A DNA stretch of 64,000 nucleotides from Nonomuraea endophytica (GTDB lineage Bacteria; Actinomycetota; Actinomycetes; Streptosporangiales; Streptosporangiaceae): NCBI RefSeq assembly GCF_014203235.1, contig NZ_JACHIN010000017.1:62001-126000 (forward strand), written 5' to 3'. The position numbers and the translations under genes are program-made. Position 1 is the first letter of the stretch, and each line of letters starts with the position of its first letter. Positions 1 to 11,690 of the stretch are shown here, piece by piece. The notes under the pieces are model-generated. The model worked only from the letters and a program-made list of their open reading frames with translations. It did no database searches and was not told the origin of the DNA.

Positions 1-507
1 GGCGACCATGTCATCGAAATAGGCCCAGAAAGCCGGCATGTCCGGCGGCATCTCCCGTTCGGGCACCCGCAGGATCCGGGCGAGCTGCCGTGATTCGGCC
101 AGCATGCGTTCCTCGTCCGCCGCCGAGTAAGGAGTGCCGAACACCCGGTTCAACGTCAGGAACCGCTCGAACAACGACCAGTGCACCCACGCCCACGCCT
201 CGCCGTTGAGCGCGTGGTAGGCCCGGCCGCGCTCGTCCACGCCGCTGATCGGCTCGTGGAGCTCGCGTAGCCGCCGGCCCTCGGCCAGGCCGGACGGCCC
301 GCCGTACACCCAGGTCTGGACGGAGGTGAGTGTGCGGTCGAGGCGTCCCCACGGGTCTTGTTTGAAGGTGGAGTGCTCGGCGACGGCGGCGCCCACGGCG
401 GGGTGCATGGTCTGCAGGATCAGCGCGCTGCCGGCGACCAGCAGGTTGCGGTATTCGCCCGCGGTGTCCCAGTGCATCGATCCCGGGCCGAAGGGCTCAA
501 CGTCCAT
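1..507 (-). CDS. DUF2236 / MpaB-type oxygenase family protein (3' end outside window)
   Basis: The reverse strand reads open from an ATG at 507 to the window edge (169 residues seen, C-terminus missing). The start is set by an AGGAGG ribosome binding site eight bases upstream. The protein begins MDVEPFGPGSMHWDTAGEY and continues with a helical stretch rich in His and Trp (MHPAVGAAVAEHS, ALNGEAWAWVHWSLFERF), which is the DUF2236 pattern. This family includes the heme-binding latex-clearing/MpaB oxygenases, and the conserved histidines are candidate heme ligands. The actual substrate cannot be told. A perfect inverted repeat lies directly upstream of the ribosome binding site, so the gene is probably repressor-controlled. 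The upstream co-directional neighbour is the quinone-reductase-like gene. Confidence 0.8.
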   Translation of the reverse strand, partial: MDVEPFGPGSMHWDTAGEYRNLLVAGSALILQTMHPAVGAAVAEHSTFKQDPWGRLDRTLTSVQTWVYGGPSGLAEGRRLRELHEPISGVDERGRAYHALNGEAWAWVHWSLFERFLTLNRVFGTPYSAADEERMLAESRQLARILRVPEREMPPDMPAFWAYFDDMVA

Positions 508-520
508 GACGGCGCCTCCT

Positions 521-553
521 GGGTGATACATCTTCTCTCTCTTTGTATCACCC
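521..553. promoter_or_regulatory. Perfect 10-bp inverted repeat (operator candidate) upstream of the DUF2236 gene
   Basis: GGGTGATACA at 521-530 is mirrored exactly by TGTATCACCC at 544-553 with a 13-base AT-richer spacer. The inner arm abuts the AGGAGG of the DUF2236 gene. The 23-bp centre spacing (about two helical turns) and a GATACA -10-like element in one arm suggest a repressor operator. An intrinsic terminator of the upstream gene is less likely because the loop is long and no T-run follows. Confidence 0.55.
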
Positions 554-583
554 AGAAGTCACCCGAGTAACCCGGCACTTATC

Positions 584-1540
584 TCAGAGGGTGAAGACGA
601 TCTTCCCGAAGATCTCGCCCTCGTGCATCGCGGCGAACCCGGCCGCCGCCTCGGCCAGCGGAAGCGTCCTGTCGATGACCGGGCGCACCCCGGTCTGCTC
701 CAGGAAGACGGCCAGGCGCTGGAGCTGGTCCCTGGTGCCCATCGTGCTGCCGACCACGGAAAGCTGCAGGAAGAAGACCCGGTTCAGGTCGGCGGGCGGG
801 ACCGCGCCGCTGGTCGCGCCGGAAACCACGATGCGGCCGCCCGGCTTGAGGGACTTCAGCGAGTGGTCCCAGGTGGCCTCGCCGACGGTCTCCATGACCG
901 CGTCCACGCGCTCGGGCAGCCGCGCGCCGGGCTCGAAGACCCGGTCGGCGCCCAGTTCGAGGGCTCGCTCCCGCTTGGCGGCCGAGCGGCTGGTGGCCCA
1001 GACGCGGTAGCCGCCGGCCCGGCCGAGCGCGATCAGCGCCGTGGCCACGCCGCCGCCGGCGCCCTGCACCAGCACGGTCGCGCCCGGCTGCAGCCCGGCC
1101 TTGTCGAACAACATCCGGTAGGCGGTCAGCCACGCCGTGGGCAGGCAGGCCGCCTGCTCGAAGCTGAGCGCCGCCGGCTTGGGCACCAGGTTCCGCTTCG
1201 GGACGGCCACGCGTTCGGCGAAGGTGCCGTCGTAGGTCTCCGACAGCAGCGAGCGCTTGGGGTCGAGCGTCTCGTCGGCGCCCGAGCCGATCACCGAGTG
1301 GACGATGACCTCGTTGCCGTCCTCGTCCAGGCCGGCGGCGTCGCAGCCGAGCACGATCGGCAGCCGGTCCTGGCGGATGCCGACGCCCTTCAGCGTCCAC
1401 AGGTCGTGGTGGTTGAGCGCGGTGGCCTTGACCGTGACGGTCGTCCACCCGTCGGGCGTCTCGGGTTCGGCGTGCTCGCCGAGCCTCAGGCCGGCGAGCG
1501 GGTTGTCGGGGTCGGTCTGTGCGGCGGTTGCGGCGAACAT
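584..1540 (-). CDS. Zinc-binding-dehydrogenase-family (MDR) oxidoreductase, quinone reductase-like
   Basis: This is a 318-residue medium-chain dehydrogenase/reductase. It has an N-terminal GroES-like part (ALNHHDLWTLKGVG, VLGCDAAG) and a Rossmann part with the nucleotide motif VLVQGAGGGVATALIALG near residues 155-172. The structural zinc cysteine cluster of alcohol dehydrogenases is absent, which matches NAD(P)H:quinone oxidoreductase-like members. It probably reduces small electrophilic carbonyls or quinones in the cytoplasm; the substrate is unknown. It lies 22 bp downstream of the PadR regulator on the same strand and may be co-transcribed with PadR/DUF4097. Confidence 0.8.
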   Translation of the reverse strand: MFAATAAQTDPDNPLAGLRLGEHAEPETPDGWTTVTVKATALNHHDLWTLKGVGIRQDRLPIVLGCDAAGLDEDGNEVIVHSVIGSGADETLDPKRSLLSETYDGTFAERVAVPKRNLVPKPAALSFEQAACLPTAWLTAYRMLFDKAGLQPGATVLVQGAGGGVATALIALGRAGGYRVWATSRSAAKRERALELGADRVFEPGARLPERVDAVMETVGEATWDHSLKSLKPGGRIVVSGATSGAVPPADLNRVFFLQLSVVGSTMGTRDQLQRLAVFLEQTGVRPVIDRTLPLAEAAAGFAAMHEGEIFGKIVFTL

Positions 1541-1562
1541 GGCCGCACCCTACTTCAGCCGG

Positions 1563-2267
1563 TCAGCCGAGCGAGTCCCGGATCTGCCGTGAAGCCGTGT
1601 CGAGCGTCTTGCGGACCTCCTCCAGGCGTTCGCGGGTGAGCTGGCTCTCCGAGGCCTCCTCGCGCACCTTCCCCACGAAGTCGGCCAGCATGCCGCCGAG
1701 CTCGTTGTCCAGTTCGACCCGGTTGGGGGAGACGCCGCCGATCGTGGTCCAGATGTCGCCCCAGATGCGCCGCCACTCGTGCTTGAGGCGCTCACTCTCG
1801 CCCTGCCACGAGCTCACGTTCTGGGTCCACTGCCGCTTCTGCTCCTCCTTGAGGCGCTGAATGTCGGCCTTCTGCCCGGTACGCACGTCCTTGGCCATCT
1901 TCGTCAGCTCCTCGCGGAGCGACTTGACGGTGTCGCGGACGTCCTCCTTGACCTCGCGGGCGATGTCGCGTACCGACGCGGAGATCTCCTGCTCCAGGTC
2001 GGCCAGCTCGTCGAGGCGCTCGTCGAGCTCCTCGCGGCCCTTGTCGGTGATGGAGAAGACCTTCTTGCCGTCGACCACCTCGTGGGTGACCAGGCCCTCC
2101 TCCTCCAGCCGGGCCAGGCGCGGGTAGATGGTGCCGGGGGAGGGCGAGTAGACGCCGAGGAAGCGGTCCTGCAGGAGGCGGATCACCTCGTAGCCGTGAC
2201 GGGGGCTCTCCTCCAGCAGCTTGAGCAGGTACAGCCGCAGGCGGCCGTGGCCGAAGACGGGGCTCAT
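1563..2267 (-). CDS. PadR family transcriptional regulator
   Basis: The protein has 234 residues. The N-terminal winged helix (LYLLKLLEESPRHGYEVIR, then the GTIYPRLARLEEEGLV wing) is diagnostic of PadR. Residues ~75-234 are a long, charged, Lys/Glu/Arg-rich helical region, longer than the usual PadR C-terminal dimerisation arm and likely coiled coil. The start codon overlaps the stop of the upstream DUF4097 gene (ATGA), so the two are translationally coupled. PadR regulators usually repress their own operon in response to phenolic or antibiotic stress. Here the self-regulated unit is probably DUF4097-PadR. Confidence 0.85.
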   Translation of the reverse strand: MSPVFGHGRLRLYLLKLLEESPRHGYEVIRLLQDRFLGVYSPSPGTIYPRLARLEEEGLVTHEVVDGKKVFSITDKGREELDERLDELADLEQEISASVRDIAREVKEDVRDTVKSLREELTKMAKDVRTGQKADIQRLKEEQKRQWTQNVSSWQGESERLKHEWRRIWGDIWTTIGGVSPNRVELDNELGGMLADFVGKVREEASESQLTRERLEEVRKTLDTASRQIRDSLG

Positions 2268-3067
2268 TCCTTCTCTCCCTTGAGCAGCGCGACCTCGCCG
2301 GAGACCGTGGTCACCGTGAGCGAGGCCATGCCGCCGCCGAGCCGTCCCGACATCGACTGCGAGCCGGGCTTGCTTTGGTTGACGAGCCGGTCGAACGTGC
2401 TGACGACCCGGCCGGAGGTCGAGCGGACGGCGACGTCGGCCTCGACGTTCTCCGGCAGCCTGACCAGGATGCCGCCCGAGACGCTGTTGAGCGTCACGTG
2501 GCCGGTGGGCCGCAGCGCCAGGTCGGCGGTGATGCGGCCGGACACGGTGTTGGCTTTGAGCCGGCGTGGTATCCCGTCGGCGACGGTGAGGTCGCCGGAG
2601 ACGCTCTTGAAGGCCAGGTCGCCGGCCATCGCGCGGCTCTCGACGTCGCCGGAGACGGTGGTGGCGCTCACGTCGCCGCTCACGCCGTCCAGCACGATCT
2701 CGCCGGAGACGCTCCTGACCTGCGTCTGCCGCTCGAACCCGGCGACCACCGCGGGCGCTGTGACGACTCCCGCGTTGACCGTGCAGGTCTTCGGCACGGT
2801 GAGCGTCAGCACCGAGCGCCGCTTGTCGCGCCGCAGCCAGCCGAGCAGGCCGTCCCAGGTGAGGTCCTTGTAGGTGACGCTGAGCTCCCCGGCCTCCTCG
2901 TCATAGGTGACGATCAGCGGCGAGGCCGACTCGACCTCGGACACCTCCAGCCCCGGCGGTCCGTCGCTGGCCAGCACGTTGAGCTTGCCCGCGACGATGC
3001 GCACGTCCAGCGCCGTCACCGGGCCGAACGTGAGCTGCTCGGGCCCGTCGATAGTCCACTGAGCCAT
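2264..3067 (-). CDS. DUF4097 family beta-repeat protein
   Basis: The protein has 267 residues made of repeated short beta-strand units of the type V-S-G-[DE]-[IV] (SVSGEIVLDGVSGD, TTVSGDVESR, KSVSGDLTVAD, NTVSGRITADL, NSVSGGILVRLP). This is the DUF4097 right-handed beta-helix/adhesin-like pattern. There is no signal peptide and no membrane segment, so it is probably cytoplasmic. The function of the family is not established. It is the first gene of a coupled pair with the PadR regulator, a partnership often seen in actinomycetes. A GGAGGGG ribosome binding site precedes the ATG. Confidence 0.75.
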   Translation of the reverse strand: MAQWTIDGPEQLTFGPVTALDVRIVAGKLNVLASDGPPGLEVSEVESASPLIVTYDEEAGELSVTYKDLTWDGLLGWLRRDKRRSVLTLTVPKTCTVNAGVVTAPAVVAGFERQTQVRSVSGEIVLDGVSGDVSATTVSGDVESRAMAGDLAFKSVSGDLTVADGIPRRLKANTVSGRITADLALRPTGHVTLNSVSGGILVRLPENVEADVAVRSTSGRVVSTFDRLVNQSKPGSQSMSGRLGGGMASLTVTTVSGEVALLKGEKE

Positions 3068-3094
3068 GACCCCTCCGCGTTAGGTGTTCCTCCA

Positions 3095-3140
3095 TACACG
3101 ATATGTCGCGTCAAGCCGAAACTCAAGATGTATCGCGTTT
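3095..3140 (-). promoter_or_regulatory. Promoter and possible PadR operator of the DUF4097-padR pair
   Basis: On the reverse strand TTGAGT (3121-3126) and TATCGT (3098-3103) are separated by exactly 17 bases, a sigma70-type promoter. The imperfect palindrome CGATATGTCG (3099-3108) overlaps the -10, and a related element ATGTATCGCG lies at 3128-3137. These are plausible autoregulatory sites for the PadR protein; this is inference only. Confidence 0.4.
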
Positions 3141-3156
3141 GCCGGTCCGGCCGCGC

Positions 3157-3333
3157 CTACTCGTCGTCGTCATCCAGCCGGGCCAGCCACGTGGCCAGCC
3201 GCTCGACGGGCGTCTCGAACTCCGGGTTGAGATCGACGAACTCCTTCAGCCGCTCCCCGAGCCAGAGGATGCTGACCTCCTCCTCGCCGCGGCGCTCGAC
3301 GAGCTCCTCGATCCCCCGATCGGTGAAGTACAT
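3157..3333 (-). CDS. DUF6104 family small protein
   Basis: The 58-residue protein starts MYFTDRGIEELVERRGEEEV, contains a central FVDLNPEFETPVERLATW segment, and ends in an acidic tail (LARLDDDDE). It matches the small conserved actinobacterial DUF6104 family that commonly sits next to the 2-oxoglutarate decarboxylase gene. No catalytic residues, signal peptide or membrane helix are visible; its role is unknown. It lies just downstream of kgd on the same strand but is separated from it by a strong hairpin, so expression may depend on read-through. Confidence 0.8.
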   Translation of the reverse strand: MYFTDRGIEELVERRGEEEVSILWLGERLKEFVDLNPEFETPVERLATWLARLDDDDE

Positions 3334-3352
3334 GGTGCTCCGTTCTAACAGA

Positions 3353-3376
3353 AAGCCCCCGCCGGAGCGGGGGCTT
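3353..3376 (-). terminator. Intrinsic terminator after kgd
   Basis: A perfect 10-bp stem (AAGCCCCCGC / GCGGGGGCTT) with a CGGA tetraloop lies 15 bases past the kgd stop. On the reverse strand the stem is followed by a T-rich TTTCTGTT stretch, which fits a factor-independent terminator. Confidence 0.75.
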
Positions 3377-3390
3377 CCAGATGGAAACGA

Positions 3391-7044
<3,654 letters not shown>

Positions 7045-7248
7045 GGCGGAAATCGCCCTCTTCCGCAGATCGGCGTTGATGTTAGAGAACCGGTCCAAGG
7101 CTACTCGCACAGACCGGCAGAGCGCGCCGGAGAGACCACCGCGCCCCGCCTGATCCTCTCAGGAGAGTCCAAAGAGGTCACGCCCCCCTAGTCAATCCAG
7201 GTGGTGCAGCCAATATTACTGTTTGGTATCAACAGGCTGGCGGGAGGT

Positions 7249-7896
7249 TTAGTTCCCGGCGGAGATGACTCTGCTGGTGATCCGCACGCCGGGGGAGAGC
7301 TCGGTCAGGAGCTCCGCCAGCTCCTCGCCGGCGACCTTGAGCTCCTCCATCGTCATCGGCTCCAGGCGCTCCAGCAGGAACAGGCCGTTGTCCGTCTCCT
7401 CGGTCAGCCGGGTGCGCGCCCCCTGGCGCCAGTTCCACCGGCGGCAGGTGACGCCGAGGTCGTCGCGCCAGATCACCTCGCCGGGCTCGGGCGTGCCGAG
7501 CGCCTCCTCCTCCGCCGCCTCGTCGCCGATGGCCCTGATCAGCCGGGCGGGTCCCGAGTATTGGTCGAGGTCCTCGCCGCCGATCGGCAGCGCGTGGGTG
7601 ACGCTCACGGAGTTGTAGGCGTCGACGATCCGGTTGATCTCCGGCAGCGGCAGTCTGCGGGTCAGCGCGTCGACGCTCGGGCGCGTGCGCTGGGGCTTGG
7701 CGCCGAACGCGCGGTAGGCGTCCTTCCAGGCGTCGATCTTCTCGGTCTGAACGGCATGCGCCGAAGCCTCGGCCAGCCAGCCGCGCGCCCGCTCGTCGGT
7801 GGGCCCGTTCTTCATGCCGTGGGCCGTCATGACCAGGACCGCGAAGTCGGGACGGAGCTCGAAGATCGCCTCGTCCACCCGGATGTGCTCAATCAT
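7249..7896 (-). CDS. B3/B4 tRNA-binding-domain protein
   Basis: The 215-residue protein (from ATG 7896) resembles the stand-alone B3/4 domain of the phenylalanyl-tRNA synthetase beta subunit: LPLPEINRIVDAYNSVSVTH followed by GEVIWRDDLGVTCRRWNWRQG and a C-terminal helix. Stand-alone B3/4 proteins are thought to act in trans editing or other tRNA-linked roles, but most are uncharacterised. An upstream in-frame start at 7932 would run into the promoter/operator region, so the shorter form is preferred. It is transcribed divergently from the ArsR regulator. Confidence 0.7.
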   Translation of the reverse strand: MIEHIRVDEAIFELRPDFAVLVMTAHGMKNGPTDERARGWLAEASAHAVQTEKIDAWKDAYRAFGAKPQRTRPSVDALTRRLPLPEINRIVDAYNSVSVTHALPIGGEDLDQYSGPARLIRAIGDEAAEEEALGTPEPGEVIWRDDLGVTCRRWNWRQGARTRLTEETDNGLFLLERLEPMTMEELKVAGEELAELLTELSPGVRITSRVISAGN

Positions 7897-7920
7897 GCCT
7901 GGCAGCTTAGGCGGCCAATT

Positions 7921-7952
7921 CGCAAAAATCACTTTGCAAAATTGTCTTTGCG
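7921..7952. promoter_or_regulatory. Putative ArsR operator between divergent genes
   Basis: CGCAAA (7921-7926) is mirrored by TTTGCG (7947-7952), with a central perfect TTTGCAAA palindrome at 7933-7940. The cluster sits 15 bp before the ArsR start, in an AT-rich patch of an otherwise very GC-rich sequence. This is a likely autoregulatory site controlling the ArsR-MFS operon and perhaps the divergent B3/4 gene. Confidence 0.5.
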
Positions 7953-7967
7953 GTCTACCGTCAAAGT

Positions 7968-8528
7968 ATGGAAGAGGGCTACCGGATCACCGATCCCGAG
8001 GTGCTCAAGGCGGTCGCGCACCCGCTGCGGGTGCGCATGCTCGGCATGCTGCGCGCCGACGGCCCCGCCACCGCCAGCCAGCTCGCCCGGCGGGTCGGCG
8101 AGAGCTCGGGCTCGACCAGCTACCACCTGCGCGAGCTGGCCAAGTACGGCTTCATCGAGGAGGACCACTCGACGGACGGCAGAGAACGCCGCTGGCGCGC
8201 CCGCCACCACTACACGAGCTGGGACAACGTCCAGATGGGCGCCACGCCCCAGGGCCGCGAAGCCCTGAAGATCATGAAGATGCGCCAGGTGGAGGCGCTC
8301 GTCCGCGCCATTGAGCGCTTCGACGAGAGCGACTGGTCCATCGCGTGGGTCGAGGCGAGCGGCATGACCGACATCCTCACCAAGCTGCCGCCCGCCGGGC
8401 TGCGCGAGTTCTTCGAACGCGCCGACGCCCTGCTCACCGAGCTGGAAGAGCGCTACGCCGACGACCCCGAGACCGTGAAGGCGCACGTGTTCCTCGCCGG
8501 ATACCCCAGAAGGGACATGGACGCGTGA
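7968..8528 (+). CDS. ArsR-type winged-helix transcriptional regulator
   Basis: The protein has 186 residues. The N-terminal ArsR-like winged helix (VLKAVAHPLRVRMLGMLRAD, SQLARRVGESSGSTSYHLREL) ends in an H-S-T-D wing. The remaining ~110 residues have no metal-binding cysteine motif, so a metal sensor is unlikely. The stop overlaps the GTG of the first MFS gene (GTGA), so the regulator heads a three-gene coupled operon with two transporters. It probably represses this operon and is released by an exported compound. Confidence 0.85.
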   Translation: MEEGYRITDPEVLKAVAHPLRVRMLGMLRADGPATASQLARRVGESSGSTSYHLRELAKYGFIEEDHSTDGRERRWRARHHYTSWDNVQMGATPQGREALKIMKMRQVEALVRAIERFDESDWSIAWVEASGMTDILTKLPPAGLREFFERADALLTELEERYADDPETVKAHVFLAGYPRRDMDA

Positions 8529-9778
8529 ATCCCTTAAGCGCGCGCCGCCGCTACGCCCTCGTCAGCTTCCTCACCTGGCTGCCGCCGGGACTGATGATGG
8601 CCCCGATGGTGCTGCTGATGACCGAGCGCGGGCTCAGCCTGCCGCAGGTCGGCCTGACCGTGACCGTCTTCTCCGTGGTGACGATCGCGCTGGAGCTGCC
8701 GACCGGCGGCCTGTCGGACGTGATCGGCCGGCGCATGGTCCTGGCCGCCTCGGCCGCCGTCAGCGTGCTCGCGATGGCGACGCTGGCCTTCGCCACCACG
8801 CTGGGCGTGTTCCTGGCCGCCGCCGTGCTCAAGGGCGTGGCCAGAGCGCTCTCCAGCGGCCCGGCGGAGGCCTGGTACGTCGACACCCTCCACGCCGCCC
8901 AGGGCCCCGGCGCCGATCTGCGTCCGGGACTGGGCAGGGGCAACGCGATGGGTTCCGTGGCCCTGTGCGCGGGTATGCTGACCGGCGGCGTCCTGCCACT
9001 GGCCGTGCCGCCCGGCGCTCCCATCGTTCCGCTCGCCGCCCCGGCGCTGGCCAGCGCGCTGGCGGCCGCCGTACTCCTTGTCGTGGTCCTGCTCGCCCTG
9101 CCGGAACCGCCGCACGCGCGCCGCTCGATCGGCGGCGTGCTGCGCGAGGTGCCGCTCACCGTGGCAGCCGGGCTGCGGCTGGCCACCGGCGGGCCGCAAC
9201 TGCGCCGCCTCATGCTCTACGCGGTCGCCAACGGCGTCGCCCTCACCGCCGTCGAGCTGCTGACCCCGGGACGCCTGGCCGACCTCGCGGGTACGGCGGA
9301 GCGCGGCACCACCGCCTATGCCCTGGTGGCCGCCGTCGGCTTCGCCGGCAGCGCGGCGGGCTCGTCACTCGGACCGGCGCTGGCCAGGATCGCGGGCGGC
9401 AACGCCAGGGGCGCGAGCATCGGCGTCGTGCTCGCGGCGCTGTCACTCGGCGCGCTGGCCGCCACAGCCGGCCTGAACGGACCGGCGGGCCTGGTGAGCG
9501 CCGGGATCGCCTACGTGCTGATGTTCGCGGGGCTCAGCGCCACCGGCCTGCTCGCCCAGACCATGACGCACAACGCGGTCACCGCCGCCGAACGCACCAC
9601 CGTCACCTCGATCGGCTCCCTGTCGCTGCAGGCCGGCGGCGCGCTGTCCAACCTGGGGCTCGGCCTGCTCGCCGCGGGCTCGGGAGTGGCCGCCGCCTGG
9701 GGCCTGGTGGCCGTCGTGCTGCTGTCGTCGAGCCTGCTGCTCGTCCGGCTGCCTGAGCGGGTGCGTGAGGCCGTATGA
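8525..9778 (+). CDS. MFS transporter (first of tandem pair)
   Basis: The protein has 417 residues from the GTG that overlaps the ArsR stop, with about twelve hydrophobic helices. The loop after TM2 has the MFS motif-A-like GLSDVIGRRMVL. Most likely it is a proton-coupled efflux pump in the cytoplasmic membrane; the substrate is unknown. Residues 9-40 and the SSGPAEAWYVDTLHA segment are almost identical to the next gene, showing a recent tandem duplication. Confidence 0.85.
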   Translation: MNPLSARRRYALVSFLTWLPPGLMMAPMVLLMTERGLSLPQVGLTVTVFSVVTIALELPTGGLSDVIGRRMVLAASAAVSVLAMATLAFATTLGVFLAAAVLKGVARALSSGPAEAWYVDTLHAAQGPGADLRPGLGRGNAMGSVALCAGMLTGGVLPLAVPPGAPIVPLAAPALASALAAAVLLVVVLLALPEPPHARRSIGGVLREVPLTVAAGLRLATGGPQLRRLMLYAVANGVALTAVELLTPGRLADLAGTAERGTTAYALVAAVGFAGSAAGSSLGPALARIAGGNARGASIGVVLAALSLGALAATAGLNGPAGLVSAGIAYVLMFAGLSATGLLAQTMTHNAVTAAERTTVTSIGSLSLQAGGALSNLGLGLLAAGSGVAAAWGLVAVVLLSSSLLLVRLPERVREAV

Positions 9779-11079
9779 ACGCGACGTCTGCCGACCGCCG
9801 TTACGCGCTGGTCAGCTTCCTGACCTGGCTGCCCGCCGGGCTGATGATCGCCCCGCTGGTCCTGCTCATGCTCGGCCGGGGCCTGACGATCGTGCAGGTG
9901 GGCGTGGTCATGACCGTGTACTCGCTGGTCATCGCCGTGCTCGAGCTGCCGACCGGCGGGCTCGCCGACGTGGTGGGGCGGCGGGCGGTGCTCGCGCTCG
10001 CCGCCGCCTGCACCGCCCTGTCGCTGGGGCTGCTGGTGCTGGCCACGTCGTTCTGGGCGTTCGTGCTGGCCTGCGGGGTGCTCGGGGTGTCCAGGGCGCT
10101 GTCCAGCGGGCCCGCGGAGGCCTGGTACGTCGACACTCTGCACGCGGTCGAGGGGCCCGAGGCGGATCTGCGTCCCGGGCTGGCGCGCGGGCACGTGATG
10201 GAGGACGTCGCGCTGGGCGTCGGCGTGCTGGCCGGCGGCTTCGTGCCACTCCTGGACCTGCCGCTGGACCTGCCGCTGGGACTGCCCACCCTGCCCGCGC
10301 TGGCCGTGCCGCCGCTGGCCGGGGCGGTGGCGGCGCTGGTGTGGCTGGGCGTCGTGCTGGTGGCGCTGCCGGAGCCGCCCCATCCCCGGGTGCGGCTGGG
10401 CGAGGTGCTGCGCGGGGTGCCGCTCACGGTGGCATCGGGGGTGCGCGTGGCGGTGGGCGACGGGGTGCTGCGGCGGCTCGTGCTGCTGTCGGCGGTCGTG
10501 GGGATGGCGTTGACCTGCGTCGAACTGCTGGTGCCCGGTCATCTGGCCGCGCTCACCGGCTCGGCCGAGCTCGGGGCCACCGCCTACGCGGTCGTGGCCG
10601 CCGTGGGGTTCGCGGGCGGCGCGCTCGGCAGCGGCCTCGCTCCCGCGCTGGCGAGGAGACTGGCCGGGCGGGAGGCCCCCGGTGCCAAGGGTTCTGTGCG
10701 CGGGGCGGTCGCCGGGCTGGTGCTCTGCGGGGTCTCTCTGGCGGGGCTGGCCCTGTCCGCGCTGCTCGGAGGTGGGTCCGGGGTGGGCTCTGTGGTGCTG
10801 GCCGGGCTGCCGTACGCGGTGCTCTTCGTCGGGCTCGGCGCGTACGGCGTGCTGAGGGCCGAGCTCAGCCACCACCGGGTCACCGCCGCGGAGCGGGCCA
10901 CGATGGCATCGGCCGCGTCGCTGGCCGGTTCCGGCGGCGCCGCGCTGGCCAACCTGACGCTGGCGCCGCTGGCCATGGGCCTGGGGACGGCGGCCGCCTG
11001 GTGGCTGGTCGCGGCGGTGGTGCTGCTGTCGAGCCTGCTGTTCTTCCGCCTGCCGATCAAGGAGCGGACGGCCTTGTGA
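9775..11079 (+). CDS. MFS transporter (second of tandem pair)
   Basis: This is a 434-residue paralogue of the preceding gene, overlapping it by four bases (ATGA). It shares RRYALVSFLTWLP, ELPTGGL, SSGPAEAWYVDTLHA and HNRVTAAER-like blocks. It differs by a Leu/Pro-rich stretch with a short internal repeat (LDLPLDLPLGLPTLPAL) in the loop after TM6. It is predicted to be an efflux pump. The two proteins might form a heteromeric or divergent-specificity pair under the same ArsR regulator. It is followed convergently, six bp on, by a response regulator. Confidence 0.85.
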   Translation: MNATSADRRYALVSFLTWLPAGLMIAPLVLLMLGRGLTIVQVGVVMTVYSLVIAVLELPTGGLADVVGRRAVLALAAACTALSLGLLVLATSFWAFVLACGVLGVSRALSSGPAEAWYVDTLHAVEGPEADLRPGLARGHVMEDVALGVGVLAGGFVPLLDLPLDLPLGLPTLPALAVPPLAGAVAALVWLGVVLVALPEPPHPRVRLGEVLRGVPLTVASGVRVAVGDGVLRRLVLLSAVVGMALTCVELLVPGHLAALTGSAELGATAYAVVAAVGFAGGALGSGLAPALARRLAGREAPGAKGSVRGAVAGLVLCGVSLAGLALSALLGGGSGVGSVVLAGLPYAVLFVGLGAYGVLRAELSHHRVTAAERATMASAASLAGSGGAALANLTLAPLAMGLGTAAAWWLVAAVVLLSSLLFFRLPIKERTAL

Positions 11080-11084
11080 GCCGG

Positions 11085-11690
11085 CTAGAGCCATCCGTGC
11101 CGCTTGGCCAGTTGGTAGGCCTCGGCGCGGGTGGCGGTGCCGAGCTTGGCGACGGCGGCGGCCAGGTAGTTGCGGACGGTGCCGTTGGACAGGTGCGTAC
11201 GGCGGGCGATCACCGCGACCGGCGTGTCCAGCTCGGCCAGGCGCAGCACGTCCAGTTCGCGCGGGGTGAGCGGGCACTCCGGGGCGGTCAGGGCGTCGGC
11301 CGCCAGTTCGGGGTCCACGTAGCGGGCGCCGCCGTGTACGCGCCTGATGACGTCGGCGAGCGCGCCGCCGGGTGCGCCTTTGGGGAGGAAGCCGCTGGCT
11401 CCGGCGTCGAGGGCGCGCTTGAGGAGGGGCGGCCTGCCGTACCCGGTGAGGATGACCACGCGGCAGGAGGGCAGAACGGCGGCCAGTTCGGCGCTGACCT
11501 CCAGCCCGCCGACCGCGGGCATCTCCAGGTCGATCACGGCCACGTCGGGGCGGTGGGAGAGCGCGGCCTGGACCGCGGCGCGGCCGTCGGCGGCCTGCGC
11601 GACCACCTCCAGGTCGGGCTCCAGCCCCAGCAGCGCGGCCAGCGCCGTGCGGATGAGCTCCTCGTCGTCGGCGAGCAGGACCTTGATCAC
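11085..11690 (-). CDS. NarL/LuxR-type response regulator
   Basis: The 201-residue protein starts at a GTG (11690) that overlaps the stop of the kinase gene (GTGA). The receiver domain has the acidic pocket ADDE at its start and phospho-acceptor D54 (AVIDLEMPAVGG). The C-terminal LuxR helix-turn-helix reads LTPRELDVLRLAELDTPVA and SNGTVRNYLAAAVAKLG. It is the cognate partner of the kinase at 11687-12814. Its targets are not known; the convergent MFS pair is a candidate because such DesK/NarL systems often control adjacent efflux genes. Confidence 0.9.
   Translation of the reverse strand: MIKVLLADDEELIRTALAALLGLEPDLEVVAQAADGRAAVQAALSHRPDVAVIDLEMPAVGGLEVSAELAAVLPSCRVVILTGYGRPPLLKRALDAGASGFLPKGAPGGALADVIRRVHGGARYVDPELAADALTAPECPLTPRELDVLRLAELDTPVAVIARRTHLSNGTVRNYLAAAVAKLGTATRAEAYQLAKRHGWL

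Noticed and set aside
11..352. Arg/Gly-rich 113-residue reverse-strand reading frame
   Set aside because: It is an alternate frame of the real DUF2236 gene, with biased low-complexity composition and no family match.
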